NCBI RefSeq assembly: GCF_025527015.1
Contig: NZ_JAODIM010000043.1
Location: 744,001-808,000, forward strand
DNA: 64,000 bases
From: Winslowiella arboricola
GTDB taxonomy: Bacteria > Pseudomonadota > Gammaproteobacteria > Enterobacterales > Enterobacteriaceae
Direction of reading: 5' to 3'
The notes beneath the pieces are model-generated. The model made no database searches, had not been told where the DNA came from, and saw only the letters and a list, made by a program, of their open reading frames with translations. Shown here piece by piece: positions 17,901-24,723 of this stretch. The translations under genes and the position numbers were made by a program. How positions within the stretch are numbered: the first letter of the stretch is position 1; each line of letters starts with the position of its first letter.

Positions 17901-19057
17901 GCATCAAAAAGCGCGGCAGATGACACTGCCTCAGCGCGTTGTAATTTTTTCATCAGCGATGCCGCCTGGCTGATATCGCCATACAGCAGCACACCGCTTA
18001 ACTTGCCGTCGCGCAGCAGCAGACGGCGATAGTGCGAACTGAGCGGGTCAAAACTGATTAACGAACGGCTGTGCGGATCGTCACGGATATCCCCGGCGCT
18101 AAACACGTCGATGCCGGTGACCTTCAGCCGGATGGCGTTCTCTTCCGGCTGAAAGTCCGCCAGCGGCTCTGCGGCCAGCTGATGGGCGAGGATCTGCGCC
18201 TGACGCAGACAGGGAGCCAGCAGGCCAAAGGTTTCGCCGTCAATTTCACAACATTCGCCTAACGCATAGACACCCTGCTGGCGGGTTTGCAGCTGACCAT
18301 TAACCTGAATACCGCGACCACAAACCAGCCCTGCCGCTTTTGCCAGCGCCAGTTCCGGCTTTACACCAGTAGCAATCACCACCCGCTCAGCAGGCAGCTG
18401 CTGCCCACCGGATAAAGTGACACTGTCACTATGAATCACACTGATCTGCTGATTTAGCCAGCAGGCGATACCACGCTGTTGCAGCGAATCCTGCAGCATT
18501 GCCGCGGCCTGTTGGTCCAGCTGGCGATCCAGCAGCCACGGTTGACGGTGCACCAGTGCCACCGCGCGGCCGCGCAGACGCAGCGCCGCCGCCGCTTCAA
18601 TACCCAGCACGCCGCCGCCCAGCACCACCACCGGCCCGTTACTGCTTAGCATCTGCTCGACATCCGCCAGCCGACGAAAGCCGCTGACATGTGGCGCATC
18701 AATACCGGCAACCGGCGGCATCACCGGCAGCGAACCGGTGGCAAACACCAGCCGATCCCAGCTGAGCTGGCGCTTATCGGTCGCCAGCTGGCGGCGGGCA
18801 ATCTCCACCTTTAGCACGGTTTCACCGCTCAGCAGGGTGACGCCGTGATCGGCATACCACTGCGGGATATGCAGCAGCGTATCGGCAAACGGCTTTTCAC
18901 CGCTTAACACCGGCGACAACATAATGCGGTTGTAGTTACCCAGCGCCTCGCGGCCAATCACCGTGATGCGATAGCGCTGCGGCGCCAGCTGCAACAGGGT
19001 TTCCACCATGCGCATCCCGGCCATGCCGTTGCCAATCACCAGCAGATGTTCGACCAT
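14969..19057 (-). CDS. nasB: Fused NasC electron-transfer flavoprotein and NasB/NirBD-type siroheme nitrite reductase
   Basis: One uninterrupted 1362-codon frame. Residues 1-400 are a NasC-like FAD/NAD(P)H oxidoreductase (VIGNGMAGMR at the start, VVVLGGGVLGIEAA for NAD). From Met401 (ATG 17857) it is a NirB-type nitrite reductase: a second pyridine-nucleotide module (VVIGHGMVGHHF, VVIGGGLLGLEAA), a BFD-like 2Fe-2S domain (CSCHN to CGGC), and the siroheme/4Fe-4S site SCVGSTWC plus GCTREC. Residues 1245-1350 form a NirD-like Rieske-fold domain without Cys/His ligands, as in E. coli NirD. An AGGGAA site eight bases before Met401 could also start NasB alone. I start at ATG 19057 (AAGGAG); the frame extends 12 codons more without support. 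Together the parts supply electrons for nitrate reduction and turn nitrite into ammonium. Confidence 0.9.
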   Translation of the reverse strand: MVEHLLVIGNGMAGMRMVETLLQLAPQRYRITVIGREALGNYNRIMLSPVLSGEKPFADTLLHIPQWYADHGVTLLSGETVLKVEIARRQLATDKRQLSWDRLVFATGSLPVMPPVAGIDAPHVSGFRRLADVEQMLSSNGPVVVLGGGVLGIEAAAALRLRGRAVALVHRQPWLLDRQLDQQAAAMLQDSLQQRGIACWLNQQISVIHSDSVTLSGGQQLPAERVVIATGVKPELALAKAAGLVCGRGIQVNGQLQTRQQGVYALGECCEIDGETFGLLAPCLRQAQILAHQLAAEPLADFQPEENAIRLKVTGIDVFSAGDIRDDPHSRSLISFDPLSSHYRRLLLRDGKLSGVLLYGDISQAASLMKKLQRAEAVSSAALFDAEDNYRQPLAAGNNVMSKPVLVVIGHGMVGHHFLEQLVQRELHHHYQVVVYGEERHQAYDRVHLSDYFAGSSHADLSLVSENFFELNGIELRSHCEVVAIDRQRKCIRDASGHEMAWDKLVLATGSWPFVPPIPGGQSANCFVYRTLDDLDAIAARAKQATRGVVIGGGLLGLEAANALQQLGLETHVVEFAPRLMAVQLDDGGAQMLRRKIEALGVRVHTAKETREITEHADGSMTLNFADGETLTSDLVLFSAGIRPRDQLARDAGLNLGPRGGIAIHDTCATSDAAIYAIGECALWNGQIFGLVAPGYQMARVLAATLAGEAAAFTGADMSTKLKLLGVEVASLGDAHGRTPGCQSYHWTNGPQEIYKKIVVSADGKKLLGGVLVGDSSEYSTLLQMMLNDMALPAAPETLILPQTSGAPVKALGVAALPDSAQICSCHNVSKSDICGAVRNGAGDMAAIKNCTKAATGCGGCAALVKQVMEFQLADLGVEVKKDVCEHFAWSRQELHHLIRVNQIKSFDQLLTQHGRGHGCEVCKPLVGSLLASCWNEYLLKPQHLPLQDTNDRYFANIQKDGTYSVVPRMPAGEVTPQGLIAIGQIAQRYNLYSKITGGQRIDLFGARLDQLPEIWQQLVEAGFETGHAYGKSLRTVKSCVGSTWCRYGVQDSTGFAIALENRYKGLRAPHKIKMAVSGCTRECAEAQSKDIGVIATDKGWNLYVCGNGGMKPRHADLFASDLDDQTLLRYVDRLLMFYVRTADRLQRTSVWMDNLEGGLDYLRAVVIEDSLGIGSELEQEMQRVVAAYQCEWQTTLATPDRLALFRPTVNSQDADETVRREQSRGQIRPATRSPIPLTELPAEPWSALCQLQDIPVQAGIGARLGSLRIALFRFGEQVFALDDIEPGTQASVISRGILGDSGGEAMVISPLYKQRFRLRDGQSIDNPALQLRCWPVKLENGVVLVANTPLVVAETAMAVAI

Positions 19058-19067
19058 TGCCCGCTCC

Positions 19068-19856
19068 TTATGCCGCGCTGACCTGCTTCTCATAGAGGAA
19101 ATGCAGTACCTGCTGGCGCAAATGGTGATAATGCGGCTCTTCCGCCAGTGCCACCCGCGAACGTGGTCGCGTCAGGTCGACGCTGAGGATCTCACCCACC
19201 GTCGCCGCCGGGCCGTTAGTCATCATCAGCACGCGATCGGAAAGCAGCACTGCCTCGTCGACGTCATGGGTAATCAGCACAATGGTGGTATTTAATTTCT
19301 GCTGGATGCGCATCACTGCATCCTGTAAGTGCGCGCGCGTCAGCGCATCGAGGGCGCCAAAGGGTTCATCCATCAGCAGCACCCGTGGCTTCATCGCCAG
19401 CGCACGGGCAATACCAACACGCTGCTTCATACCGCCGGAGATTTCGCCGGGGCGTTTATTCCGCGCATGCGCCATCTGCACCAGCTCCAGGTTGTGCTCG
19501 ATCCACTCGCGCATCTCCGCTTTACTCATCGTGGCGCGAAACACCTGATTTACCGCCAGCGCCACGTTGTCCCAGGTGGTCAGCCACGGCAGCAGCGAGT
19601 GATTCTGAAATACCACCGCGCGTTCCGGGCCAGGGCCGTCGATTTCGCGGTTATCACACAGCAGCACGCCGGATGTGGGTTGGGTTAAACCGGCAATTAA
19701 ATTCAGCAGCGTTGATTTGCCGCAGCCGGAGTGACCAATCAGACTGACGGTTTCGCCTTCGCTGATATTGAAGCTGACGTTATCCAGCGCGAGAAACTCA
19801 CCGCTATCGGTGTCAAAGCGCTGGCTGACGTTCTGTACCTGAATTATTGGATTCAC
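19068..19856 (-). CDS. nasD: Nitrate/nitrite ABC transporter ATP-binding protein
   Basis: A 262-residue ABC ATPase of the nitrate/sulfonate/taurine group. Walker A is GHSGCGKST, the signature ISGGMKQRVGIARAL and Walker B VLLMDEPFGALD, with the switch region TIVLITHDVDEA. It sits between the permease gene and the nitrite reductase fusion; its stop codon lies within the ribosome site of the next gene. It matches the nasD position of the Klebsiella nasFEDCBA operon. Confidence 0.93.
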   Translation of the reverse strand: MNPIIQVQNVSQRFDTDSGEFLALDNVSFNISEGETVSLIGHSGCGKSTLLNLIAGLTQPTSGVLLCDNREIDGPGPERAVVFQNHSLLPWLTTWDNVALAVNQVFRATMSKAEMREWIEHNLELVQMAHARNKRPGEISGGMKQRVGIARALAMKPRVLLMDEPFGALDALTRAHLQDAVMRIQQKLNTTIVLITHDVDEAVLLSDRVLMMTNGPAATVGEILSVDLTRPRSRVALAEEPHYHHLRQQVLHFLYEKQVSAA

Positions 19857-19866
19857 GGTATTCCCC

Positions 19867-20748
19867 TTATTTTTCCCAGCTAAAACGACGAGCCAGCAGC
19901 ATCAGCGCCTGCTCCAGCAACAGTCCCACCACCCCGATAATCACAATGGCGATCAGGATGTTTTCCACATTCAGGTTGTTCCACTCGTTCCAGATCCAGA
20001 AACCAATCCCCAGCCCGCCGGTCAGCATCTCGGCGGCGACAATCACCAGCCAGGCAATGCCAATCGACAGGCGCACGCCGGTCAGCACCGCAGGCAGCAC
20101 AGCCGGAAACAGAATTTTACGCATCACCGTCCACTCGGAGAGCTTCAGCACGCGCGCCACGTTGAGATAATCCTGTGGAATACGCATCACCCCTTCTGCG
20201 GTATTGATAATCATTGGCCAGATCGAGCAGATAAAAATCGTCCAGCTGGAGGCTGGTTCAGCGCGCTGAAACAGCAACAGGCCGATCGGCAGCCACGCCA
20301 GCGGACTGACCGGACGCAGTAAGGCAATAATCGGATTGAGCATGCGCGCCAGAAAGGTGAAGCGACCAATCATAAAGCCAGCCGGAATGCCCACCAGCGC
20401 CGCCAGGCCAAAGCCAATCGCCACACGTTGCAGTGACGCCAGCACATTCCAGCCGATGCCCTGATCGTTAGGACCTGCGTTATAGAACGGATCGGCAAAC
20501 AGCGTCAGCGCCGCCTGCCAGGTGCTGTACGGCGTCGGGAAACCGCTGCTGTACAGCGCGGCGATTTGCCACACCGCCAGCAGCAGCAGCAGACCGCAGC
20601 AAGGCGGGATCACCCGCTGCATTAACGGCCGCAGCCAGTTACGCCGCAATTTGCCCCCCGTTTTTGCCGGCGGTTTTAGTGCAATCACCTCGGCACGGGT
20701 TGCCGCACTGTCAGCATTCAGCACTACCACGCGCGCTTCACTTTTCAT
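19867..20748 (-). CDS. nasE: Nitrate ABC transporter permease
   Basis: A 293-residue inner-membrane protein with about six helices. It has the EAA-type loop EGVMRIPQDYLNVARVLKLSE that docks on the ATPase, and the family motifs SPLAWLPIGLLLF and GIGFWIWNEWNNLN. I start at ATG 20748 because an AGGAGA ribosome site lies just upstream. It overlaps nothing and follows nasF by 11 bases. With nasF and nasD it forms the importer of nitrate (and possibly nitrite). Confidence 0.93.
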   Translation of the reverse strand: MKSEARVVVLNADSAATRAEVIALKPPAKTGGKLRRNWLRPLMQRVIPPCCGLLLLLAVWQIAALYSSGFPTPYSTWQAALTLFADPFYNAGPNDQGIGWNVLASLQRVAIGFGLAALVGIPAGFMIGRFTFLARMLNPIIALLRPVSPLAWLPIGLLLFQRAEPASSWTIFICSIWPMIINTAEGVMRIPQDYLNVARVLKLSEWTVMRKILFPAVLPAVLTGVRLSIGIAWLVIVAAEMLTGGLGIGFWIWNEWNNLNVENILIAIVIIGVVGLLLEQALMLLARRFSWEK

Positions 20749-20759
20749 CTCTGTTCTCC

Positions 20760-22013
20760 TCAACGTTTAATCGCGAAACTGGCGGCATACTGCGCCGGAT
20801 TACTGCCGTCCCAGACTTTGCCGTCCAGCAAAGTGCTGCTGCGCATCTCGCTGGCCGGTAAAGCCACATTCCCTACCGCGCTGACCGCCTGGCGGTAGAT
20901 ATCGATGCGGTTAACCTGTTTTGCCACCGCAAGGTAGTCGGGATCCTGTTTCAGCAATCCCCAGCGTTTTTGCTGAGTCAGGAACCACATGCCGTCGGAG
21001 AGATAAGGGAAGCTCACCGCGCCATCATGGAAGAAGCGCATCGCATGCTGATCCTGCCAGCGCTGGCCGAGGCCGTTTTCATACTCGCCCAGCATGCGAC
21101 CTTCGATAGTCTCTGGTCTGGTATTGAGATACGCGCGACCGGCAATAACCTGGGCGGTTTCACGGCGATTGTCATCGGAAGCATCGATCCAGCGCGCGGC
21201 TTCCAGCACTGCGGCGGTCAGCGCGCGGGCGGTGTTGGGATTTTCCTGCACCCAGGCGGCGCGGGTGCCCAGCACTTTCTCCGGATGATCCGGCCAGATC
21301 TGCTGAGTGGTAGCGGCGGTAAACCCGATGTTTTCGCTGATGGCGCGCTGATTCCACGGCTCACCGACGCAGTAGCCGCTCATATTGCCGATCTTCATAT
21401 TCATCACCATCTGCGGCGGCGGAACCACCACGGTGCGCACATCATCGAAAGGATTGATCCCGGCATTGGCCAGCCAATAGTAAAGCCACATCGCATGGGT
21501 ACTGGTGGGAAAGGTATGGGCGAAGGTGTAAGTGCCTGGCGGTTTAGCTGCCACCGCCTGTTTAAGGCTGGCGCCATCGGTGACTTTCATCTCTTTCAGC
21601 TGATTCGACAGGGTGATCGCCTGGCCGTTGTTGTTCAGCGTCATCAGGTTCGCCATCGCATGCTGCGGCCCGGCGACGCCCAGATGCAGGCCGTACAACA
21701 TGCCATACAGCACATGGGCGGCATCCAGCTCGCCGGAGGTGAGTTTGTCACGCACCGCCGCCCAGCTCGCCTCTTTACTCGGCAAAATGCGGATGCCGTA
21801 CTGTTTATCGAAGCCTTTTATCGCCGCCATAATCACCGGCGCGCAGTCGGTAAGCGGAATAAAGCCGACGTTTACTTCTGTTTTCTCCGGCGCATCCGAT
21901 CCGGCGGCCCAGACGCTGTTCATCAATCCCGGCAACAGATAACCGCCGCCAAGTATGGCGCTGCCGGCAAGAAATCGACGTCGGGAGAGTGGAAAACGCT
22001 CTTTGCTCATCAT
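20760..22013 (-). CDS. nasF: Nitrate ABC transporter substrate-binding protein, Tat-exported
   Basis: A 417-residue NrtA/NasF-type binding protein. The N-terminus has a twin-arginine motif (SRRRFLAGSAILGGGYLLPG) ending near VWAAG. Nitrate-binding family motifs follow: VGFIPLTDCAPVIMA, the GMLYGLHLG region and GYCVGEPWNQRA. I start at the first of two adjacent ATG codons (22013/22010), with AGGA before it; the frame extends 26 codons upstream but runs through the attenuator hairpin and is not coding. First gene of the nas operon. Confidence 0.94.
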   Translation of the reverse strand: MMSKERFPLSRRRFLAGSAILGGGYLLPGLMNSVWAAGSDAPEKTEVNVGFIPLTDCAPVIMAAIKGFDKQYGIRILPSKEASWAAVRDKLTSGELDAAHVLYGMLYGLHLGVAGPQHAMANLMTLNNNGQAITLSNQLKEMKVTDGASLKQAVAAKPPGTYTFAHTFPTSTHAMWLYYWLANAGINPFDDVRTVVVPPPQMVMNMKIGNMSGYCVGEPWNQRAISENIGFTAATTQQIWPDHPEKVLGTRAAWVQENPNTARALTAAVLEAARWIDASDDNRRETAQVIAGRAYLNTRPETIEGRMLGEYENGLGQRWQDQHAMRFFHDGAVSFPYLSDGMWFLTQQKRWGLLKQDPDYLAVAKQVNRIDIYRQAVSAVGNVALPASEMRSSTLLDGKVWDGSNPAQYAASFAIKR

Positions 22014-22035
22014 TGGCTTCCTGAAAAAAAGAAAT

Positions 22036-22085
22036 AAAAAAAGGCGTCCTCCGACATGCTCGAAAGCATGCGGCAGGACGCCTTT
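22036..22085 (-). terminator. nasF leader terminator (attenuator)
   Basis: On the minus strand, aaggcgtcct pairs with aggacgcctt around an inner hairpin (catgct / agcatg, loop ttcg), followed directly by a T run. The strong intrinsic terminator lies inside the nasF leader, 23 bases before the start codon, exactly where Klebsiella nasF carries the terminator that NasR overrides. Confidence 0.9.
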
Positions 22086-22100
22086 ATCCAAAGCACTCGT

Positions 22101-22118
22101 TTCACCGCCATTGGCGAA
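22101..22118 (-). promoter_or_regulatory. NasR (ANTAR) recognition hairpin in the nasF leader RNA
   Basis: The RNA forms a 6-bp stem (uucgcc / ggugaa, one GU pair) closed by the hexaloop AAUGGC. A at loop position 1 and G at position 4 are the hallmarks of ANTAR target hairpins. It lies 15 bases before the terminator stem. I did not find an equally good second hexaloop hairpin. Confidence 0.75.
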
Positions 22119-22146
22119 GCAAATGCATTATTTGTAATTGAAGTGT

Positions 22147-22162
22147 TGCAAGCGGTGTGCCA
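22147..22162 (-). promoter_or_regulatory. Sigma-54 promoter of the nas operon
   Basis: Minus-strand sequence TGGCACACCGCTTGCA, a full match to the -24/-12 core, with GG and GC separated by exactly 10 bases. Transcription would start near 22136, giving a leader of about 120 bases that contains the ANTAR hairpin and the terminator. Confidence 0.9.
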
Positions 22163-22270
22163 GCTTTGCTGACAGGTAATAAAGTTGCATTTTACAGGCG
22201 CTTATCGCTTTCAGCAGCGACCGCTACGCGACCGCAGTATCAGCGAACGCACTATCCTGAGGCATAACAC

Positions 22271-22285
22271 GCACATTCATTGTGC
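22271..22285. promoter_or_regulatory. NtrC (GlnG) binding site candidate
   Basis: Palindrome GCAC-N7-GTGC, the NtrC consensus spacing, centred about 143 bases upstream of the predicted sigma-54 start. That is a normal enhancer distance. A weaker half-matching site lies near 22246-22260. Confidence 0.7.
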
Positions 22286-22291
22286 ATTTAA

Positions 22292-23557
22292 TTATTTTGA
22301 TCTTCCGTCAAAGGCCGATGCCACAGATAGCATCGCGTTAGCGATATCTACCACGCGTTTATTTTGATTCATCGCCATTTTGCGCAGCGTTTGCCAGGCC
22401 TGCTCCTCGCTGTAACCGTGAAGATTCATCAGCAACAGTTTCACCTGATCGATCTGTTTCCGATCATTCATCGAGGCGCGCATGGTTGCCAGTTCATCAG
22501 CCTGCGCCTGCAACCGTTGCGACTGCTGCTGAATCAGGGTTAATACCGATCGCCCCAGCTGCGGCGCAACGCCCTCCGCATCAAGCGCCACGCTCTGGCC
22601 GCCGGTCCAGTCGGCGCCAGCGACATACAGGCTGTAACCCTGCTCGCTGTTGATCGCCTGCAAATGGCTGCTCAGATCGCTGATTTCATCCGCCTGTTCC
22701 GCACGGCGGATGGTGTCACGGCAGCACTGCATCAGGGTGGTTTCCAGCCGGTCTTCCACCACCTTCATGCTGTCCAGCCGTTTACTCAGCAGCTGAAACC
22801 AGCGCGAAACCCCCGCCTCACCGGTCTGGCTGCTCATGCAGGCAACCCGGCGCAGACGCTCCACTTCCGGTTCCGCTTCGGCTATTTCGCGCCACAGTTG
22901 CAGGCTGCCTGCATCGGCAAACTGACTGAAGGTGCTGAAACAGCGCTCCTGCGCTTCGATCAGCGCCACAATATGTTTGCTCTGTTCGGCGCTAAATGCG
23001 CCGACGGCAAAGCCGGCGGAACCGGTGGCGCGTTCCTGGCCCGCCAGTTCTTTACCCTGCATAAAACTGAACATGGCGATCAGCGCGCGTGACACCTGCG
23101 CATCGCTGGCGGTATCGGCAGCCTCAAATACCAGGTTCAGCAGCTGACGGATAATCTGGTTAAAGCGTTCCATCGCCAGCGCATGACTGAGGGTACGATC
23201 GCGCACCTGCTGACGCAGCGGCTCCAGTTCACTCAGTCCGTGCAGCGCTGCCGCGATACGCGCATAAAGACGACTGTTGCCTGCCAGCGGACTGTTCTGC
23301 GGACGCGGCAGCAACTGGATCATGCTGGCTAATTCGCGGCTGACATCGCGTTCGCGCTGCGGCAGCTCAGCGCCAAACAGTTTGCCAGTGGAACAGAGCC
23401 AGATATTGGAGGCGCCCCTTTCGCGTTGCAGCACATGGATCAGCTGACTGAGCTGACCAATCAGCTGGCCGGTATGCAGCAGATTACGCAGGCTGGCGAT
23501 TTCACTTTGCCGTGATGCCAGCAAAAAATTGAGAGCTGAAGGCGTGGCTGCCGTCAT
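22292..23557 (-). CDS. nasR: NasR, nitrate-sensing transcription antiterminator (NIT + ANTAR)
   Basis: A 421-residue regulator. Residues about 35-300 form the NIT nitrate/nitrite sensor domain (VLQRERGASNIWLCS near the start). The C-terminal 60 residues are an ANTAR RNA-binding domain (QIDQVKLLLMNLHGYSEEQA, then WQTLRKMAMNQNKRVVDIAN). In Klebsiella, nitrate-bound NasR binds the nasF leader RNA and prevents termination. The gene lies directly upstream of that leader here, in the same direction. A GGAGCGA ribosome site precedes the ATG. Confidence 0.95.
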   Translation of the reverse strand: MTAATPSALNFLLASRQSEIASLRNLLHTGQLIGQLSQLIHVLQRERGASNIWLCSTGKLFGAELPQRERDVSRELASMIQLLPRPQNSPLAGNSRLYARIAAALHGLSELEPLRQQVRDRTLSHALAMERFNQIIRQLLNLVFEAADTASDAQVSRALIAMFSFMQGKELAGQERATGSAGFAVGAFSAEQSKHIVALIEAQERCFSTFSQFADAGSLQLWREIAEAEPEVERLRRVACMSSQTGEAGVSRWFQLLSKRLDSMKVVEDRLETTLMQCCRDTIRRAEQADEISDLSSHLQAINSEQGYSLYVAGADWTGGQSVALDAEGVAPQLGRSVLTLIQQQSQRLQAQADELATMRASMNDRKQIDQVKLLLMNLHGYSEEQAWQTLRKMAMNQNKRVVDIANAMLSVASAFDGRSK

Positions 23558-24164
23558 GGAGGTCGCTCCGTAAGACGCAAATTATTACCAGATCAAGCAA
23601 GAGTCGTGCCGCTTATTCCGGCCACAGCATAAAAGAGTGGGTGCAGACCAGTGTCGGGTGGATGGTTGAATCTGCTGCTGCAGGCGCGTGGCAATTCCGT
23701 GTCAGTGAAGTGGCAGATATCGCCGGTCATTGCCGTCTGTAATCTCTGAATTATTTTACTTTTTTACCGAGCGGCAACAGCGCTGCCGCCCGCATAACAC
23801 ATCAGATTTGCTAATAAGATAAGTTTCAGTGCCACTTTTGCGCTTCGATGGCGGCATTCTTTGCCCTGTCCGTCAAATCCCTAAGCATAAATTCGTTTAA
23901 TCTAAGCTACGCACTGTCGGCTCTCAGCCGCACGGACACGCAACCGGGCGGCGAGCAATTAACATGATAATCATTTGCATGCAATGGTTTTAAATCTCAA
24001 AAGTGTCAGGTAGACTGACCGCACTTTATGTTTATGTAAAACTAAGCAATTTTCCGGGCAGGCGCGCCACATAAATTGGTCAAAATTTAACCTTAATTTG
24101 CGCATTTATGCGCCAGACTGTCTGAAATTGTCCAGACTCCCTGATGATATTCACGAGGATCACT
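23558..24164. other. Intergenic region upstream of nasR and the T6SS-like locus
   Basis: 607 bases between the divergent nasR and the SH3 lipoprotein gene. No convincing gene or RNA was seen. It must contain the promoters of both units, and a Fur-box-like element lies at 23960-23978. Confidence 0.5.
23960..23978. promoter_or_regulatory. Fur-box-like site upstream of the T6SS-like locus
   Basis: The central 12 bases ATGATAATCATT match the Fur consensus core exactly; by eye about 14 of 19 positions agree. It lies about 190 bases before the first gene. Fur control of T6SS genes is known in some enterobacteria, so this is plausible but untested. Confidence 0.45.
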
Positions 24165-24659
24165 GTGAAAATTCGTATCGCGTTGACACTAATTGCTGTG
24201 CTTACCGTGGCCGGATGTAAGGCTCCCCCGCCACCTTTGACCGATGATACGCTGGTGACCAGTGAGGTAGCGGGCGTCAAACTGACCCACCGTTATGCCG
24301 TCCAGCCGCCGCAGGAATTTACCGCGGTCAACGAAAACTGGCGCGCACTCTATAATGCTTCTGTCATGACCACGCCGGATTACAGCGGTAAAATTGTGCG
24401 TTATCTGGATAACGGCAAATCATTTACCGTATTAGGTGAAGTTGAAAACCACTGGCTGGCTATTGCTGAGGAAGATCAGGAGCAGTTAATTGGCTATGTA
24501 CCGCTGAAAGCGGGCGTTAAAAGCGAACGTTATGACGCGACGCTGCGTAACGATCGGCCACGCCCGCGTAAATCGGCAAAACAGCAAGTGTGTGTGGATG
24601 TCGGCGGCGCCAGCAAAGCCTGCAAAAATAAAGACACCGCAACCTGGATTCTTGAATGA
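24165..24659 (+). CDS. SH3-like lipoprotein at the head of the reduced T6SS locus
   Basis: A 164-residue predicted lipoprotein: signal MKIRIALTLIAVLTVAGC with lipobox VAGC. The middle part (about residues 65-120) resembles a bacterial SH3 fold, with GKIVRYLDNGKSFTVLGEVENHWLAI and GYVPLKAGV. The C-terminus holds two cysteines 8 residues apart (QVCVDVGGASKAC). I chose GTG 24165, which has a CGAGGAT ribosome site and gives a proper signal; an ATG seven codons upstream does not. It is not TssJ, the usual T6SS lipoprotein, by length or motif; a cell-wall-binding or anchoring role is a guess. Confidence 0.75.
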   Translation: MKIRIALTLIAVLTVAGCKAPPPPLTDDTLVTSEVAGVKLTHRYAVQPPQEFTAVNENWRALYNASVMTTPDYSGKIVRYLDNGKSFTVLGEVENHWLAIAEEDQEQLIGYVPLKAGVKSERYDATLRNDRPRPRKSAKQQVCVDVGGASKACKNKDTATWILE

Positions 24660-24674
24660 TCCATGCGGCTTCGC

Positions 24675-24694
24675 AAGGCGCAGTGACGCGCCTT
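24675..24694 (+). other. Hairpin between the lipoprotein gene and tssL
   Basis: Perfect 7-bp stem aaggcgc / gcgcctt with loop agtgac, without a following T run. Probably an RNA processing or weak termination element that lowers read-through into tssL. Confidence 0.4.
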
Positions 24695-24723
24695 ACTGCT
24701 TGAATAACACGTGAAATCGCCTG

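Noticed and set aside
20970..22037. 355-codon plus-strand open frame
   Set aside because: Antisense to nasF; its end runs into the attenuator hairpin.
22050..22075. Second ANTAR-type hexaloop hairpin in the nasF leader
   Set aside because: The upper part of the terminator has a ttcg tetraloop or a hexaloop without A1/G4, so it does not meet the motif.
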